Below, in pieces: positions 1 through 8,125 of a stretch of 21,991 nt of DNA (the first letter of the stretch is position 1; each line of letters opens with the position of its first letter). Where the stretch lies: assembly GCA_022361535.1 (NCBI GenBank), contig JAKSAU010000874.1:1-21991 (forward strand), given 5' to 3'. This DNA is from Desulfobacterales bacterium (GTDB lineage: Bacteria > Desulfobacterota > Desulfobacteria > Desulfobacterales > Desulfobacteraceae). Position numbers and translations under genes: made by a program. The notes under the pieces were generated by a model, which did not search any database, had not been told where the DNA came from, and saw nothing but the letters and a program-made list of their open reading frames with translations.

Positions 1-123
1 ATTCACCTGGTCAAATACAGGGGAACCCACAGAAAGATCCAGTACAAAAGGATCTCCTGTCAGGCCTTTAAAAACAGGGTTGATCTCAACATGTTCACTG
101 AATACCATATACGGAAATTTCAT
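1..123 (-). CDS. N-terminal part of an unrecognised protein (runs off the left edge)
   Basis: Only the first 41 codons are present; the gene continues beyond base 1. The ATG at 123-121 is preceded on the minus strand by GAGGT with a spacing of about four bases, so the start is well supported. The peptide begins MKFPYMVFSEHVEINPVF and has no signal peptide or membrane segment in the visible part. The ribosome-binding site overlaps the stop codon of the amidohydrolase remnant seven bases upstream, so the two were probably once cotranscribed. I do not recognise the family from so short a fragment and assign no function. Confidence 0.6.
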   Translation of the reverse strand, partial: MKFPYMVFSEHVEINPVFKGLTGDPFVLDLSVGSPVFDQVN

Positions 124-130
124 TTTGACC

Positions 131-475
131 TCATTTTTTTTGATAAACGATCTCGCCGTTAAAGACGGTCATACTCACTTGTACATCCGGGATATCGTCC
201 AGGTTTATATCAAATATATTTTGATCCAATACCACCAAGTCGGCCAATTTTCCTGCAGCCAGAGACCCTGTTATATCTCCCATTCCGGAAATCTGCGCAG
301 GCGCTACTGTGTACGCTTTTACAGCTTCCTCAACAGATACGGACTGTTCAGGATACCATCCTCCCTTAGGCGTATGATTCATACGCTGGCGGTTTACTGC
401 AGAATAAATCCCGAACAGTGGATTGGAATCTGCGACCGGGGTATCGGAATTAAAAACAAAGATGGTTGTTAGCAC
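131..475 (-). pseudogene. 5'-truncated remnant of an amidohydrolase (YtcJ/amidohydrolase-3 type)
   Basis: The frame encodes the C-terminal ~110 residues of a metal-dependent amidohydrolase. It has the segment NSDTPVADSNPLFGIYSAV, which in this family carries the last metal-binding Asp in a (G)SD context. It also has the late strand signature GSLAAGKLADLVVLDQN and the closing MTVFNGEIVY. Full-length members are roughly 500-600 residues, so about four fifths is missing. The frame opens at a GTG (475) with no good ribosome-binding site. Upstream in the same frame there is a TGA after only a few unrelated codons, so the missing part lies nowhere nearby. The G of the usual FGSD context is N here. 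The downstream junction with the next gene is intact. A functional short protein is very unlikely; a deletion or rearrangement scar near 460-480 is the best reading. Confidence 0.75.
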
Positions 476-529
476 CCAAAGGTTGACTGATCAAGTTTTT
501 TTATAAAAGGGTACTGTTTTAAGGGGTGG

Positions 530-1867
530 TTAAAAGGCCTGAGCGGATTCTGTAATCATTGGCCGAATCTTTTCACCAATAGTAAGGACAACTTGGGGGG
601 TAAGGCCTAAGAGTTTCATGGCACTGAGTTCTGACAGCCTTTCCAAGGTTTCTTTTCGATCATTTTCCAGTGTTTCCTCGTCACCCTGTTCTTCTGGTGG
701 CTTTATTTTTGAAATCTTGCGGTCTTCGCTATCAAGAAAGGCAAATCCCAGTTCATATGCAAGATGATCAGCAAGGCTTACCACAAGCAGTTCCTGTTCA
801 GTATCTTTATCAAACGCATTCCAGTGGTGGAATTCAGCCACCTGAACAAACCCTTTAGAAAACCGCATTTTTTTTATCAAAGCGGCACCAAACGTAGTAT
901 GTATCTCATGGATGGCCAGCCGAAGCTCCCTGTCTGCTATAGATACTTCGGGGTGAATATCAACAAAAGCTTTCATAAGAAGCATTTTACCTATGTCATG
1001 GATAATGCCCATTAAAAAGATATTTTCCAATTTGTCACTGCCAGCTGCTTCCCCAAGATGCCTTCCCAGGGTGCCAACGGCAAAAGAATGAATCCAGAGC
1101 CGGTCCAATTCCGTTTTCAGAGTTGTATTATCCGAATCAAAAAGATGTTTTGCAGCAACAGCCGAAACAACTCCCTGGGTTGTTTTCATGCCCAATCTCA
1201 GAAGGGCCCCGTTTAGGTTATCCACGATATCCATACCTTTGTACAAAGGAGAGTTGGCAATGGAAATGAGCTTTGTGGAAATCACTATATCTTTTTCTAC
1301 AATTTTACTTAGGTCTTCAATGGATGGGTCATCCCCTGAAATAAGAGCTTCCACCTCTTGAACGATATGAGGAAATACCGGCATGGCAATTTTACCCGAG
1401 TAAAACCGGTTGATAATATCAGCTACAGCAGCAGTATGGGCGGTTTCTTTTTCTTCCTCATTTAGACTCTCAGTAGTATCAAATCCCAGATTTCCAAATT
1501 TCTGGAGCAATTGAACCCGGCTTACCGGCTTGGTCAGATATCCATCACACCCAAGTTTGATACAGGCCTTTATGGTGCTCATATTCATCTGGGCTGTAAC
1601 CATGATAATTTTTACCCGGTCTTTCTTGGGAATTTTCTTTTGGATCTCCTGGCGCCGGATATGCTTAAGCATTTGCTTTCCGTCCATACCAGGCATAGAT
1701 ACATCAAGGGTAATCACATCAAATGGGGCTTCTTTGGCCTGGGCGACTTCCAATTCTGCCAACGCTTTTTTTGAATCTTCAACAGCCACACAAGTCCCCA
1801 GGCTCTTCATTTTAGATACCAGGATTTTTCTGGAAATGGTTTCATCATCTACGATGAGAATTTTCAT
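530..1867 (-). CDS. Response regulator with C-terminal HDOD domain
   Basis: This is a cytoplasmic signalling protein of about 445 residues. Counting from the ATG at 1876, a CheY-like receiver spans residues 4-130, with the acidic pair D10/D11, phosphoacceptor D58 in ITLDVSMPGMDG, and K117 in LTKP. An HDOD domain follows (about 165-370), beginning MPVFPHIVQEVEALI. Unusually for HDOD it keeps an HD dipeptide in GIIHDIGK (H293/D294). HDOD output domains are known in bacterial signalling, but their biochemical activity is mostly unresolved. Two in-frame ATGs (1876 and 1867) are possible. I prefer 1867, giving MKILIVDDE, because it is the canonical receiver start and AAGGA lies about eight bases before it. 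The gene follows the PPDK-like gene by only about 8-17 bases, so the two are probably one operon and one pathway. The sensor kinase partner is not visible nearby. Confidence 0.88.
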   Translation of the reverse strand: MKILIVDDETISRKILVSKMKSLGTCVAVEDSKKALAELEVAQAKEAPFDVITLDVSMPGMDGKQMLKHIRRQEIQKKIPKKDRVKIIMVTAQMNMSTIKACIKLGCDGYLTKPVSRVQLLQKFGNLGFDTTESLNEEEKETAHTAAVADIINRFYSGKIAMPVFPHIVQEVEALISGDDPSIEDLSKIVEKDIVISTKLISIANSPLYKGMDIVDNLNGALLRLGMKTTQGVVSAVAAKHLFDSDNTTLKTELDRLWIHSFAVGTLGRHLGEAAGSDKLENIFLMGIIHDIGKMLLMKAFVDIHPEVSIADRELRLAIHEIHTTFGAALIKKMRFSKGFVQVAEFHHWNAFDKDTEQELLVVSLADHLAYELGFAFLDSEDRKISKIKPPEEQGDEETLENDRKETLERLSELSAMKLLGLTPQVVLTIGEKIRPMITESAQAF

Positions 1868-1884
1868 CCTTGTCATCCTTACTC

Positions 1885-4800
1885 TTAGTCAATTACCGGA
1901 ATGTCATCCATGATATCGATGGCAGTTTCAGCCAGTTCAGGCATCATAACCGCCTGAGACGTTTTACCATCCACCAAGATTTTAATTGGCGTGCTAAAAC
2001 GGATATGTTTCAAATATTTGGTTGTAGTTGTGCATTCCTGGCAGGAAAAGAATCCATAGTCGATGAAATCCTCTCCTTTATCCTGTACAGTGATATAGGA
2101 AATGCCCAATGAGGTGATGTTCTGGAAAAAATGGGAGCCTTGGGAAGGATCTGCTTTTATGCTCTCGATGGTAGTTTCCACCATGACGCCGACATTTGAG
2201 ATATCATTCCATACCACCGGGATGCCAAGCCATCTGTCAGATGATCCCCAACGGCCAGGTCCGATAAGAACATATTTCTGCCCGGTATCGTTAAACTGGG
2301 CATTGATCTTGTTGATCTCACCTGCAATATCTACAGTTTTTCCCGGATCAAAGGTTTCAGGATCCACATAAACCAAATCGTAAATATCTTTGTATTCCCC
2401 GTTTCCTAAAGAAAGACTGGACCTGCAAAAAGCCCTTTTAAAATCCTCTTGGGTAATTTCTACACCCACATTCTGCTTATACTGTCCCATAGGACGTATC
2501 TGCAATAGCGAAAACTCAGGCTTAGCCCTTCCATCCACTGGCAGGTTCACTGCAAACTCAACCTCTACTGAAGCCCCCATCCACCTGGAACCCATGGCTG
2601 TCACCTCACTTAAAATCTCGGCCAATGGAAAGGAGTTGTATTTCAAAATGTTGGCAAAAGTAAGTATGGGAAATCCTTTTTCGGAAAACCTGTCTCTGAT
2701 GCGGTTGTCCTGCATATGAAAGGTGGAGGACAATGACCGGACAGCAGGGTGATCTTTTGCATCTGAAAGATCTAATTTGGCCAAAGTAGGATCTTCATTG
2801 GTTCCGAAAAACCTTTCATGGTCAGGAAATTCATCTGTTTTCAGTGCATAAAAATATTTCTGGGAGTTTTCAAGGATGTCATCTACAATAGAGAACTGGG
2901 GTAAAAACTGAGGATACCTGGGGCAGAACCGCAGGGTTTTTTCTCCCTCCATGACGATTTTGCCAAGCCCTAAAGCGATATAGGAGATACCTTCTTCAGC
3001 TTTAAGGTGGGCAATGGGATAAAAATTATAGGACTGGGCCACCCCGGAAATTGATGGGTAGAAATAATTCTTGTGTTTGATACCGGTCAACTGCTGGAGA
3101 ACCACAGCCATTTCCTCGTCTTCGGTACGGTGCATAGTACTCCGGGCATAAGATCGCGGGGCTTTCATATAGGTTGACGCATAAACCAGTTTAACTGCCA
3201 TTATCAATCTTTCCAACCGTTTGTCCAGGCTGGGGTCTGAATTGGGTAGCATATAGGTTTTGTACAACCCTGCAAAAGGCTGGTAATGGGCATCCTCAAA
3301 CAGGGATGAGGACCTTACTGCTATGGGATAACGCACATTCTGAAGATAGGTATGCAGGTTCATCCTCAGCCTGTCCGGAAACTTGGCCTCAAGAAAATGA
3401 GCTACGATTTCATCATCTTCAAGTTCCTTTTCTGATTCCAAGAGCCGTGCCAGGTCATTTTCCTCAATAAAAAGCCTAAATCCGTCAGTCGCAATAACAA
3501 AGGTTTGTGGAATAGTGATATCCACATCAGGAAATTTTTCGCTCAAAGAGGGATCCCGCCTCAGTTGGTGAGCCATAAAGGCAAGCCCCCTTGCTTTTCC
3601 TCCCAAAGAGCCGGTCCCGATTTTCATAAAATTGGTATCGGAATCAAATTTTTCAGAATCAAATTCAATAACATGGCCCTGTCGAGACCCCCTTCGCCGA
3701 GCCCGGATACTGTCCATAAGGAAACGTTTAAGTTCCATGGCATCGCCGAAATCATCTATCGTATAGGGCTTAAGGCTTAAGGCGAAATCGATTTCGCTTC
3801 TGGCCATCAACCACCGGGAAAAATCATTATTCCTGGCATGATTAAGGATGGCTTCGTCAGGGATCTCCATGAGCAGTTTTTCTACTGCTCTAAGATTTGA
3901 TGCCCGGGCAATCTCTTCTCCATTGGGCATTCTAAATACAAAAGCACCAAATCCAAGGGAGGTCACAAAAAAAGTTTTGATCTGATCATGAAGATTGTTT
4001 GAGTTTTTATTGATAAAATTCGCCGGAATAGTTTTGACACGCTCTCTGTTTTCTTCTTCCGTACTTAGAATCAGTACGGGCAAATCCGGGATCTCAGACT
4101 TAATTCGTTTGAGCAGCTTTTGCCCGGCATGGGGATCTTCCTGGCCATGGCGAGGATATCGCATATCCGAAAAAACAGATAGTACGTAAGGTTTATATTT
4201 TTCATATAGGGAAATGGCCTGTTCATAGTTATGGGCTACAAGAATTTTGGGCCTGCCCCGCATTTTAAGCAAGCGGTGTTCTTCGTTAATGGATTCATCA
4301 ATCACTGATTGGGTCTGAAGAACGATCTGCTTGTAAAGTACCGGTAGAAATGAGGAATAGTGGTAGGGAGAATCCTCCACCATAATAATGACCCGGACTT
4401 TTGCATTCTTTGTATCAAAGGCGACGTTCTTTTCATCTTCAAAATTCTTGATGATGGCCAGAAGCAGATCTGCATTCCCTCCCCAGATATAGGTACGATC
4501 TACTGCAGTGCCTTCATCAGCACAGATGTATTGGTTTACATCGCAGGTATTATGAAGCAAAAGATAAAAGGGCAGGTCAGCATGCCCTTTTTTCACCTCT
4601 TCTCCAAAGGCATAAACATCCATCCCGTCCAAACTGGGCATGGCCAGGATTAGGTCAAAATGTTTTTTTTCAAGGCGGGTAAAGGCTTCTTGAGCGGAAG
4701 ACACCCAAGTCAACTTTGGGGGCTTGGACAAATTGAGCCCCTTGTACTCGTTTATAATCCTATTGGACAGACGCCCTTCTTCTTCCATGATAAAGGCATC

Positions 4801-4902
4801 ATAAGGGCTGGACACAAGCAGAATGTCCTCCACCTTATTGGCCATAAGCTCATGGTAAATCTTGATGGACGGTGCACCAGCAGTCGTTTCGTCAAGTTTC
4901 AT
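1885..4902 (-). CDS. Receiver-like / PPDK N-terminal-domain fusion protein
   Basis: A 1005-residue cytoplasmic protein. Residues about 25-130 look like a degenerate receiver: the phosphoacceptor strand reads ILAMPSLDGMD, with no Asp in the usual place. Residues about 170-315 look like a second receiver, with E176/D177, a candidate phosphoacceptor D246 in VFSDMRYP and K299. From about 425 onward is the nucleotide-binding half of the PPDK/PEP-synthase family: the glycine-rich GTGSLGGKARGL at 429-440 and the ATP-grasp signature AVRSSSLFEDAHYQPFAG at 528-545. The swivelling phosphohistidine domain (TGG...SHAA) and the PEP/pyruvate barrel of true PPDK are absent, so it cannot be a complete PEP synthase. 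It is more likely a regulatory ATP-grasp or phosphotransfer protein (inference). The ATG start has GAGG six bases upstream. It heads an operon with the receiver-HDOD gene. Confidence 0.82.
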   Translation of the reverse strand: MKLDETTAGAPSIKIYHELMANKVEDILLVSSPYDAFIMEEEGRLSNRIINEYKGLNLSKPPKLTWVSSAQEAFTRLEKKHFDLILAMPSLDGMDVYAFGEEVKKGHADLPFYLLLHNTCDVNQYICADEGTAVDRTYIWGGNADLLLAIIKNFEDEKNVAFDTKNAKVRVIIMVEDSPYHYSSFLPVLYKQIVLQTQSVIDESINEEHRLLKMRGRPKILVAHNYEQAISLYEKYKPYVLSVFSDMRYPRHGQEDPHAGQKLLKRIKSEIPDLPVLILSTEEENRERVKTIPANFINKNSNNLHDQIKTFFVTSLGFGAFVFRMPNGEEIARASNLRAVEKLLMEIPDEAILNHARNNDFSRWLMARSEIDFALSLKPYTIDDFGDAMELKRFLMDSIRARRRGSRQGHVIEFDSEKFDSDTNFMKIGTGSLGGKARGLAFMAHQLRRDPSLSEKFPDVDITIPQTFVIATDGFRLFIEENDLARLLESEKELEDDEIVAHFLEAKFPDRLRMNLHTYLQNVRYPIAVRSSSLFEDAHYQPFAGLYKTYMLPNSDPSLDKRLERLIMAVKLVYASTYMKAPRSYARSTMHRTEDEEMAVVLQQLTGIKHKNYFYPSISGVAQSYNFYPIAHLKAEEGISYIALGLGKIVMEGEKTLRFCPRYPQFLPQFSIVDDILENSQKYFYALKTDEFPDHERFFGTNEDPTLAKLDLSDAKDHPAVRSLSSTFHMQDNRIRDRFSEKGFPILTFANILKYNSFPLAEILSEVTAMGSRWMGASVEVEFAVNLPVDGRAKPEFSLLQIRPMGQYKQNVGVEITQEDFKRAFCRSSLSLGNGEYKDIYDLVYVDPETFDPGKTVDIAGEINKINAQFNDTGQKYVLIGPGRWGSSDRWLGIPVVWNDISNVGVMVETTIESIKADPSQGSHFFQNITSLGISYITVQDKGEDFIDYGFFSCQECTTTTKYLKHIRFSTPIKILVDGKTSQAVMMPELAETAIDIMDDIPVID

Positions 4903-4989
4903 GAATTTCCTCAGGTTCCGGATAATGATTTTTAATATACCCGGAATTTCAGGGCAGTGTCAAACCCAGAAAAAATGAGGAACCGGTCT

Positions 4990-5160
4990 TTAATCCAGAC
5001 CCATCTGCTTTTCGACCTCGATAATTTGTTTTTTCAACGTCTCTTTTTCTTCGGGGCTCAAGCCTGGCTTTGCCAATTGCTTTTGAAGCCCCAAAAGAAT
5101 CATTTCTTCCCGATAATCATTACAGGTATAATTAGATGTTTTTTGCTTTGGATTGTCCAT
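4990..5160 (-). CDS. Small conserved hypothetical protein, coupled to the methyltransferase gene
   Basis: A 56-residue soluble protein when started at the ATG at 5160 (MDNPKQ). A longer 61-residue reading from 5175 overlaps the preceding gene and is less likely. The sequence has a CNDYREEMILLGLQKQL helix and a strongly charged C-terminal helix built around LSPEEKETLKKQI, with no membrane segment. I have the impression that similar short DYREEM proteins occur in other Desulfobacterota, but I cannot verify this here and no function is known to me. The ATG follows the methyltransferase stop by one base (TGATATG) with no convincing Shine-Dalgarno, so translation is probably by termination-reinitiation. 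It may form a helical hairpin that binds another protein, but that is speculation. Confidence 0.65.
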   Translation of the reverse strand: MDNPKQKTSNYTCNDYREEMILLGLQKQLAKPGLSPEEKETLKKQIIEVEKQMGLD

Positions 5161-5161
5161 A

Positions 5162-6367
5162 TCAGTACAAATCATATTTTACGAGTTTTCCGTCAAGACC
5201 GCCGATTTTCAAAGGGCGTTTCCACGAAGGAGCCAGGGGGACTTTTTTAATAAATTTTGGTTCACCAAAATAGATATACGCTGTGCAGCTTTTACAACTT
5301 TCCTTTAAAAACAAACCCAGATCTTTATAAAACCGGTTCATATTCTGGTCTTTTCCCATACGGATGCCATAAGGGGGATTGGTTATGATCACAGTATCTT
5401 TTATTATTCCAAGGTCCTTAAAATCTGACTGTAAAATTGGAATATCACCGCCATAATGCAACCCCATAAGATTTGTTTTTACGGCCTCCACAGAAGTCTC
5501 TGCAATATCACTGCCTTGGATCAGATCTTTGGGAAGCGGCTTGATAGATTCTTTTGCGTCAGCCTTGACCTTATCCCATTCCCGGGCATCAAAATCAGGC
5601 AGCCGCTCGAACCCGAACTGTTCCCGGAATATCTGGGCCGGAATCCGGCTGTAATGCATTAATGCCTCACAAAGCAGGGTTCCGGACCCACACATGGGAT
5701 CATACAGCGGTTTTTCTCCGTTCCACTGGCTCAAAGCGATGATGGCTGCAGCCACGGTTTCCTGCATAGGTGCAGACACAGACGCTTCCCTGTATCCGCG
5801 TTTGTGCAACGGGCCACCGGATGCATCCACGGAAACGGTTGCTTTGTCCCTGTGAATATGAACATTGATGGAGATCCAGGGGTTGGCTGCATCCACAGAC
5901 GGCCGCCGGTTGGTCCGATCCCGAAAATAATCGGCAATGGCATCTTTGACCCGCAACCCTGCAAAATTGGAATGGGTAATCTGGGATTCAGCTACATTGG
6001 CAGCAATAGAGAAAGTTTTTTTAGGGGTTAAAAACTCTTCCCACCGGATCTTTTTGGCAGCTTTATACAATTCATCTTTATCTTTGCATTCAAATTCAAT
6101 CAGGGGAGCTAAAATCCTTGAAATCAAGCGAGCCTGATACGTAATTTTGTAAAAGGTGGCTTTATCCGCTTTAAACCAAATTCCGCGGAACACCTGTTTG
6201 GGTTCGGTGCCACCCAATGCCTTGATCTCTTTGACAGCAAGTTCCTTTATGCTTTCTGCTACCTGTGCAAAATAAAGGGATTCCCGTTCATATATATATT
6301 CCAGCTTGGCAAGTTTACGCGTTTTGCCCCGCCCTTTTTGGAGAATGGATCTTTTTTCTGTGCTCAC
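5162..6367 (-). CDS. THUMP-domain class I SAM-dependent RNA methyltransferase (RlmL/YpsC-like)
   Basis: A 401-residue enzyme predicted to methylate the N2 of a guanine in rRNA or tRNA. Residues about 20-160 correspond to the ferredoxin-like plus THUMP RNA-binding region. Residues about 160-400 are a Rossmann methyltransferase with motif I in PLYDPMCGSGTLLCEA and the catalytic motif IV TNPPYGIRM. The NPPY motif suggests an exocyclic amino group as target, as in the COG0116 family that includes E. coli RlmL's N-terminal half and B. subtilis YpsC. The exact base modified cannot be read from sequence. The start is a GTG at 6367 with AAGGA seven bases upstream. It is followed within one base by the 56-residue coupled gene. 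Length is normal for the stand-alone family. Confidence 0.9.
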   Translation of the reverse strand: MSTEKRSILQKGRGKTRKLAKLEYIYERESLYFAQVAESIKELAVKEIKALGGTEPKQVFRGIWFKADKATFYKITYQARLISRILAPLIEFECKDKDELYKAAKKIRWEEFLTPKKTFSIAANVAESQITHSNFAGLRVKDAIADYFRDRTNRRPSVDAANPWISINVHIHRDKATVSVDASGGPLHKRGYREASVSAPMQETVAAAIIALSQWNGEKPLYDPMCGSGTLLCEALMHYSRIPAQIFREQFGFERLPDFDAREWDKVKADAKESIKPLPKDLIQGSDIAETSVEAVKTNLMGLHYGGDIPILQSDFKDLGIIKDTVIITNPPYGIRMGKDQNMNRFYKDLGLFLKESCKSCTAYIYFGEPKFIKKVPLAPSWKRPLKIGGLDGKLVKYDLY

Positions 6368-6401
6368 TGTTTTTCCTTAATCTATTGGTAATAAACCCTT
6401 T

Positions 6402-6419
6402 TTTATACCAAAGTATAAA
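6402..6419. promoter_or_regulatory. Perfect inverted repeat TTTATAC-CAAA-GTATAAA (candidate operator)
   Basis: Two 7-base arms around a 4-base spacer, perfect in both arms. The site lies 35-52 bases upstream of the methyltransferase GTG, in the region that should hold that gene's promoter and leader. It could be a repressor operator or a leader hairpin. It is AT-rich and not followed by a T-run in either useful direction, so it is not a good terminator. The surrounding bases repeat the TATAC word at 6435 and 6446. Confidence 0.45.
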
Positions 6420-6477
6420 CGTTTTTTAAATGATTATACGTAATATTATACCTGACACAAATGTGCCTATCTCTTAG

Positions 6478-6506
6478 TTGACAGTTTTAAAAGCCAGCTC
6501 TAGTAT
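6478..6506 (+). promoter_or_regulatory. Sigma70-type promoter for the ferric-reductase-like gene
   Basis: A perfect -35 TTGACA (6478-6483) is followed by exactly 17 bases and a -10 TAGTAT (6501-6506). Transcription should begin near 6513, leaving a leader of about 32 bases before the ATG at 6545. No strong Shine-Dalgarno is seen in that leader. Confidence 0.75.
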
Positions 6507-6544
6507 CTAAAGAAACATCGACAATTTAATTTCAGCGTACACAC

Positions 6545-7159
6545 ATGAATACTAAAGCTATTTTAAAATTCTTGATTTTTCTACTCGCATTAACGGTGCT
6601 TTCAATAGCATGTGCCATTCCCTTTTTCTTTGAGTCGCCTTCAATGTTTTATAAAACCGGGATTGATAAATTCTTTCTCAGGACCGGTAAAATATTTGGT
6701 TTAATTGCGCTGGTATTAATGTTCTTTCAGGTTGTACTAATCAGCAGGTTCATTTGGCTTGAAAAACTATTTAAAATGAAAACCCTCTATCAAGCCCATA
6801 GACTCAATGGAAAACTTATCCTCGCTGCAGTCGTGGCCCACCCCGCCCTGGTTCTTTGGGCGGATCATTTTGTATTTTTTCCTTTGGAGCAAAAATACTG
6901 GCCTGAGTTTATCGGCGTGCTGCTTCTCATTTTACTCGTTGCGTTCATTGCCGTTTCCATCTGGTATCAAAAAATAAAGATGCCGTATAAAACCTGGAAA
7001 AAGATACATAAAGCAGGGGCTCCTATTCTTTTCGCTCTTTTATTTATCCATGTTTTTTATGTATCCAGGACATTCGAATCCGGCCCGCCATTCTGGTTTT
7101 TGCTCACGATTTTAGTCTTCTCAGCTCTCCTTATTTTACGCAAATTTTTAAAACTATAA
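6545..7159 (+). CDS. Ferric-reductase-like / cytochrome b-type membrane protein
   Basis: A 204-residue integral membrane protein with about six hydrophobic segments (roughly 5-27, 47-69, 85-105, 121-140, 155-175, 183-200). Two H-x13-H pairs stand out: H85/H99 in the third segment and H155/H169 in the fifth. This is the spacing of the bis-heme ligands in ferric reductase/NOX-type transmembrane domains, so two b hemes and transmembrane electron transfer are likely. No FAD or NAD(P)H domain is attached, so the electron donor must be another protein or the quinone pool. The gene is driven by the promoter at 6478-6506 and followed by yceI. That resembles the E. coli yceJ (cytochrome b561)-yceI pairing and hints at a shared role (inference). 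The ATG lacks an obvious ribosome-binding site. Confidence 0.75.
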   Translation: MNTKAILKFLIFLLALTVLSIACAIPFFFESPSMFYKTGIDKFFLRTGKIFGLIALVLMFFQVVLISRFIWLEKLFKMKTLYQAHRLNGKLILAAVVAHPALVLWADHFVFFPLEQKYWPEFIGVLLLILLVAFIAVSIWYQKIKMPYKTWKKIHKAGAPILFALLFIHVFYVSRTFESGPPFWFLLTILVFSALLILRKFLKL

Positions 7160-7298
7160 CCATTAGGTTGGACTTACAGAGTTTGCATTAAAAACTTTCA
7201 TACTTATCTTGAATTTAAATCTGCGAGCCGAAAGCTTTCCGGCATCCATACTCGGGAAGTATTCATGGCCATTGATTAAAATCATAAGGAGATAATCC

Positions 7299-7889
7299 AT
7301 GAAACTTATATTCAGCTTTATTCTTTCAGCCTTTTTACTTCTTTTTACCGTTTCTACCGGCTTTACTTACGAGTGGGAGTTGGATAAAGCCCATTCTGAA
7401 ATCCGGTTTAAGGTCAATCATATTCACACACACGTATCCGGCGGTTTCAATGATTTTGAAGGCAATATATCCTTTGATCCGGCAAGCCCGGAAACCGGAA
7501 AAATTAATTTCACTGTTAATGTTAACAGTATCGATACCAATAATGGTAAGCGTGACAACCATCTTCGTTCAAAAGACTTTTTCACTGCCTCTGATTTTCC
7601 TGAAATGAAATTTCAGTCCACGAAAATTTCCCGCATTAAGGATAATCTCTTTGCTCTTGAGGGAAAGATGACTATCAAGGACGTTTCCAAAGATATCCGC
7701 ATCGAATTTCTCTTCTTTGAACCCAAGCCACATCCCTTTGACAAAAAGAAAAATGTGGCCGGTTTCACTACCCGTTTCAGTTTGAACAGGCTTGATTATG
7801 GGGTTGGAAGCGGAAAATTTTTTAAAATGGGTGTTGTAGGCAAAGATGTAGAAGTAGAAATAGCAACCGAAACCCTGACAGCCAAATAA
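7299..7889 (+). CDS. YceI-family periplasmic lipocalin-like protein
   Basis: A 196-residue secreted protein. A Sec signal peptide is clear: Lys2, a hydrophobic core from 3 to about 20, cleavage probably near 21-24. The mature part has the YceI signature order: WELDKAHSEIRFKVNH, then GGFNDFEGNISFDP, DNHLRSKDFFTASDFPEM and a C-terminal VGKDVEVEIATE. YceI proteins form a calycin-type beta barrel that binds a long isoprenoid such as ubiquinone-8 or polyprenyl phosphate. The ligand here is unknown. AAGGAG lies seven bases before the ATG. It sits 139 bases after the cytochrome-like gene. The gap holds a hairpin at 7227-7243 (GCCG-AAAGCTTT-CCGGC) with no T-run, so cotranscription is possible. Confidence 0.88.
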   Translation: MKLIFSFILSAFLLLFTVSTGFTYEWELDKAHSEIRFKVNHIHTHVSGGFNDFEGNISFDPASPETGKINFTVNVNSIDTNNGKRDNHLRSKDFFTASDFPEMKFQSTKISRIKDNLFALEGKMTIKDVSKDIRIEFLFFEPKPHPFDKKKNVAGFTTRFSLNRLDYGVGSGKFFKMGVVGKDVEVEIATETLTAK

Positions 7890-7895
7890 ACGAAT

Positions 7896-8118
7896 AAAAT
7901 GCTTCTTTATAATGCGGGTAGATTAATTATCAGCAGCATCCTCAAATGAAGGTATTACCGTTTGGGCACTTAGGCTCGTTTGTTCTAAGAAGACGGCATC
8001 AGTCGGATTTTTGGAAAAAATTCGGCAGCCGCTTCTTGGAATAAACGGGCCGGTATTTGTATATGGGATGCTTTTGTTTAACAGGGCCAATCGGAAATTT
8101 ATTTTGAAATTGGCTATA
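7896..8118 (+). repeat. Copy A of a ~220-bp noncoding intergenic repeat
   Basis: It aligns to 13295-13517 in the same orientation. Over 181 gap-free bases (7899-8079 against 13298-13478) I count 26 differences, about 86% identity. Most are transitions, and the differences fall evenly over the three codon positions, so it does not look like decayed coding sequence. The best-conserved word is CTAAGAAGACGGCATC. Copy A fills the gap between the convergent yceI and A22-like genes. I see no terminal inverted repeats or target duplication. Confidence 0.85.
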
Positions 8119-8125
8119 ATCGTTA

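Noticed and set aside
481..502. TTGACTGATCAA followed by seven Ts on the plus strand, resembling a terminator
   Set aside because: The stem is only four base pairs and no plus-strand gene precedes it.
7896..8118. Repeat copies as insertion-sequence ends or a decayed gene
   Set aside because: No terminal inverted repeats, no target-site duplication, and differences between copies show no codon periodicity.
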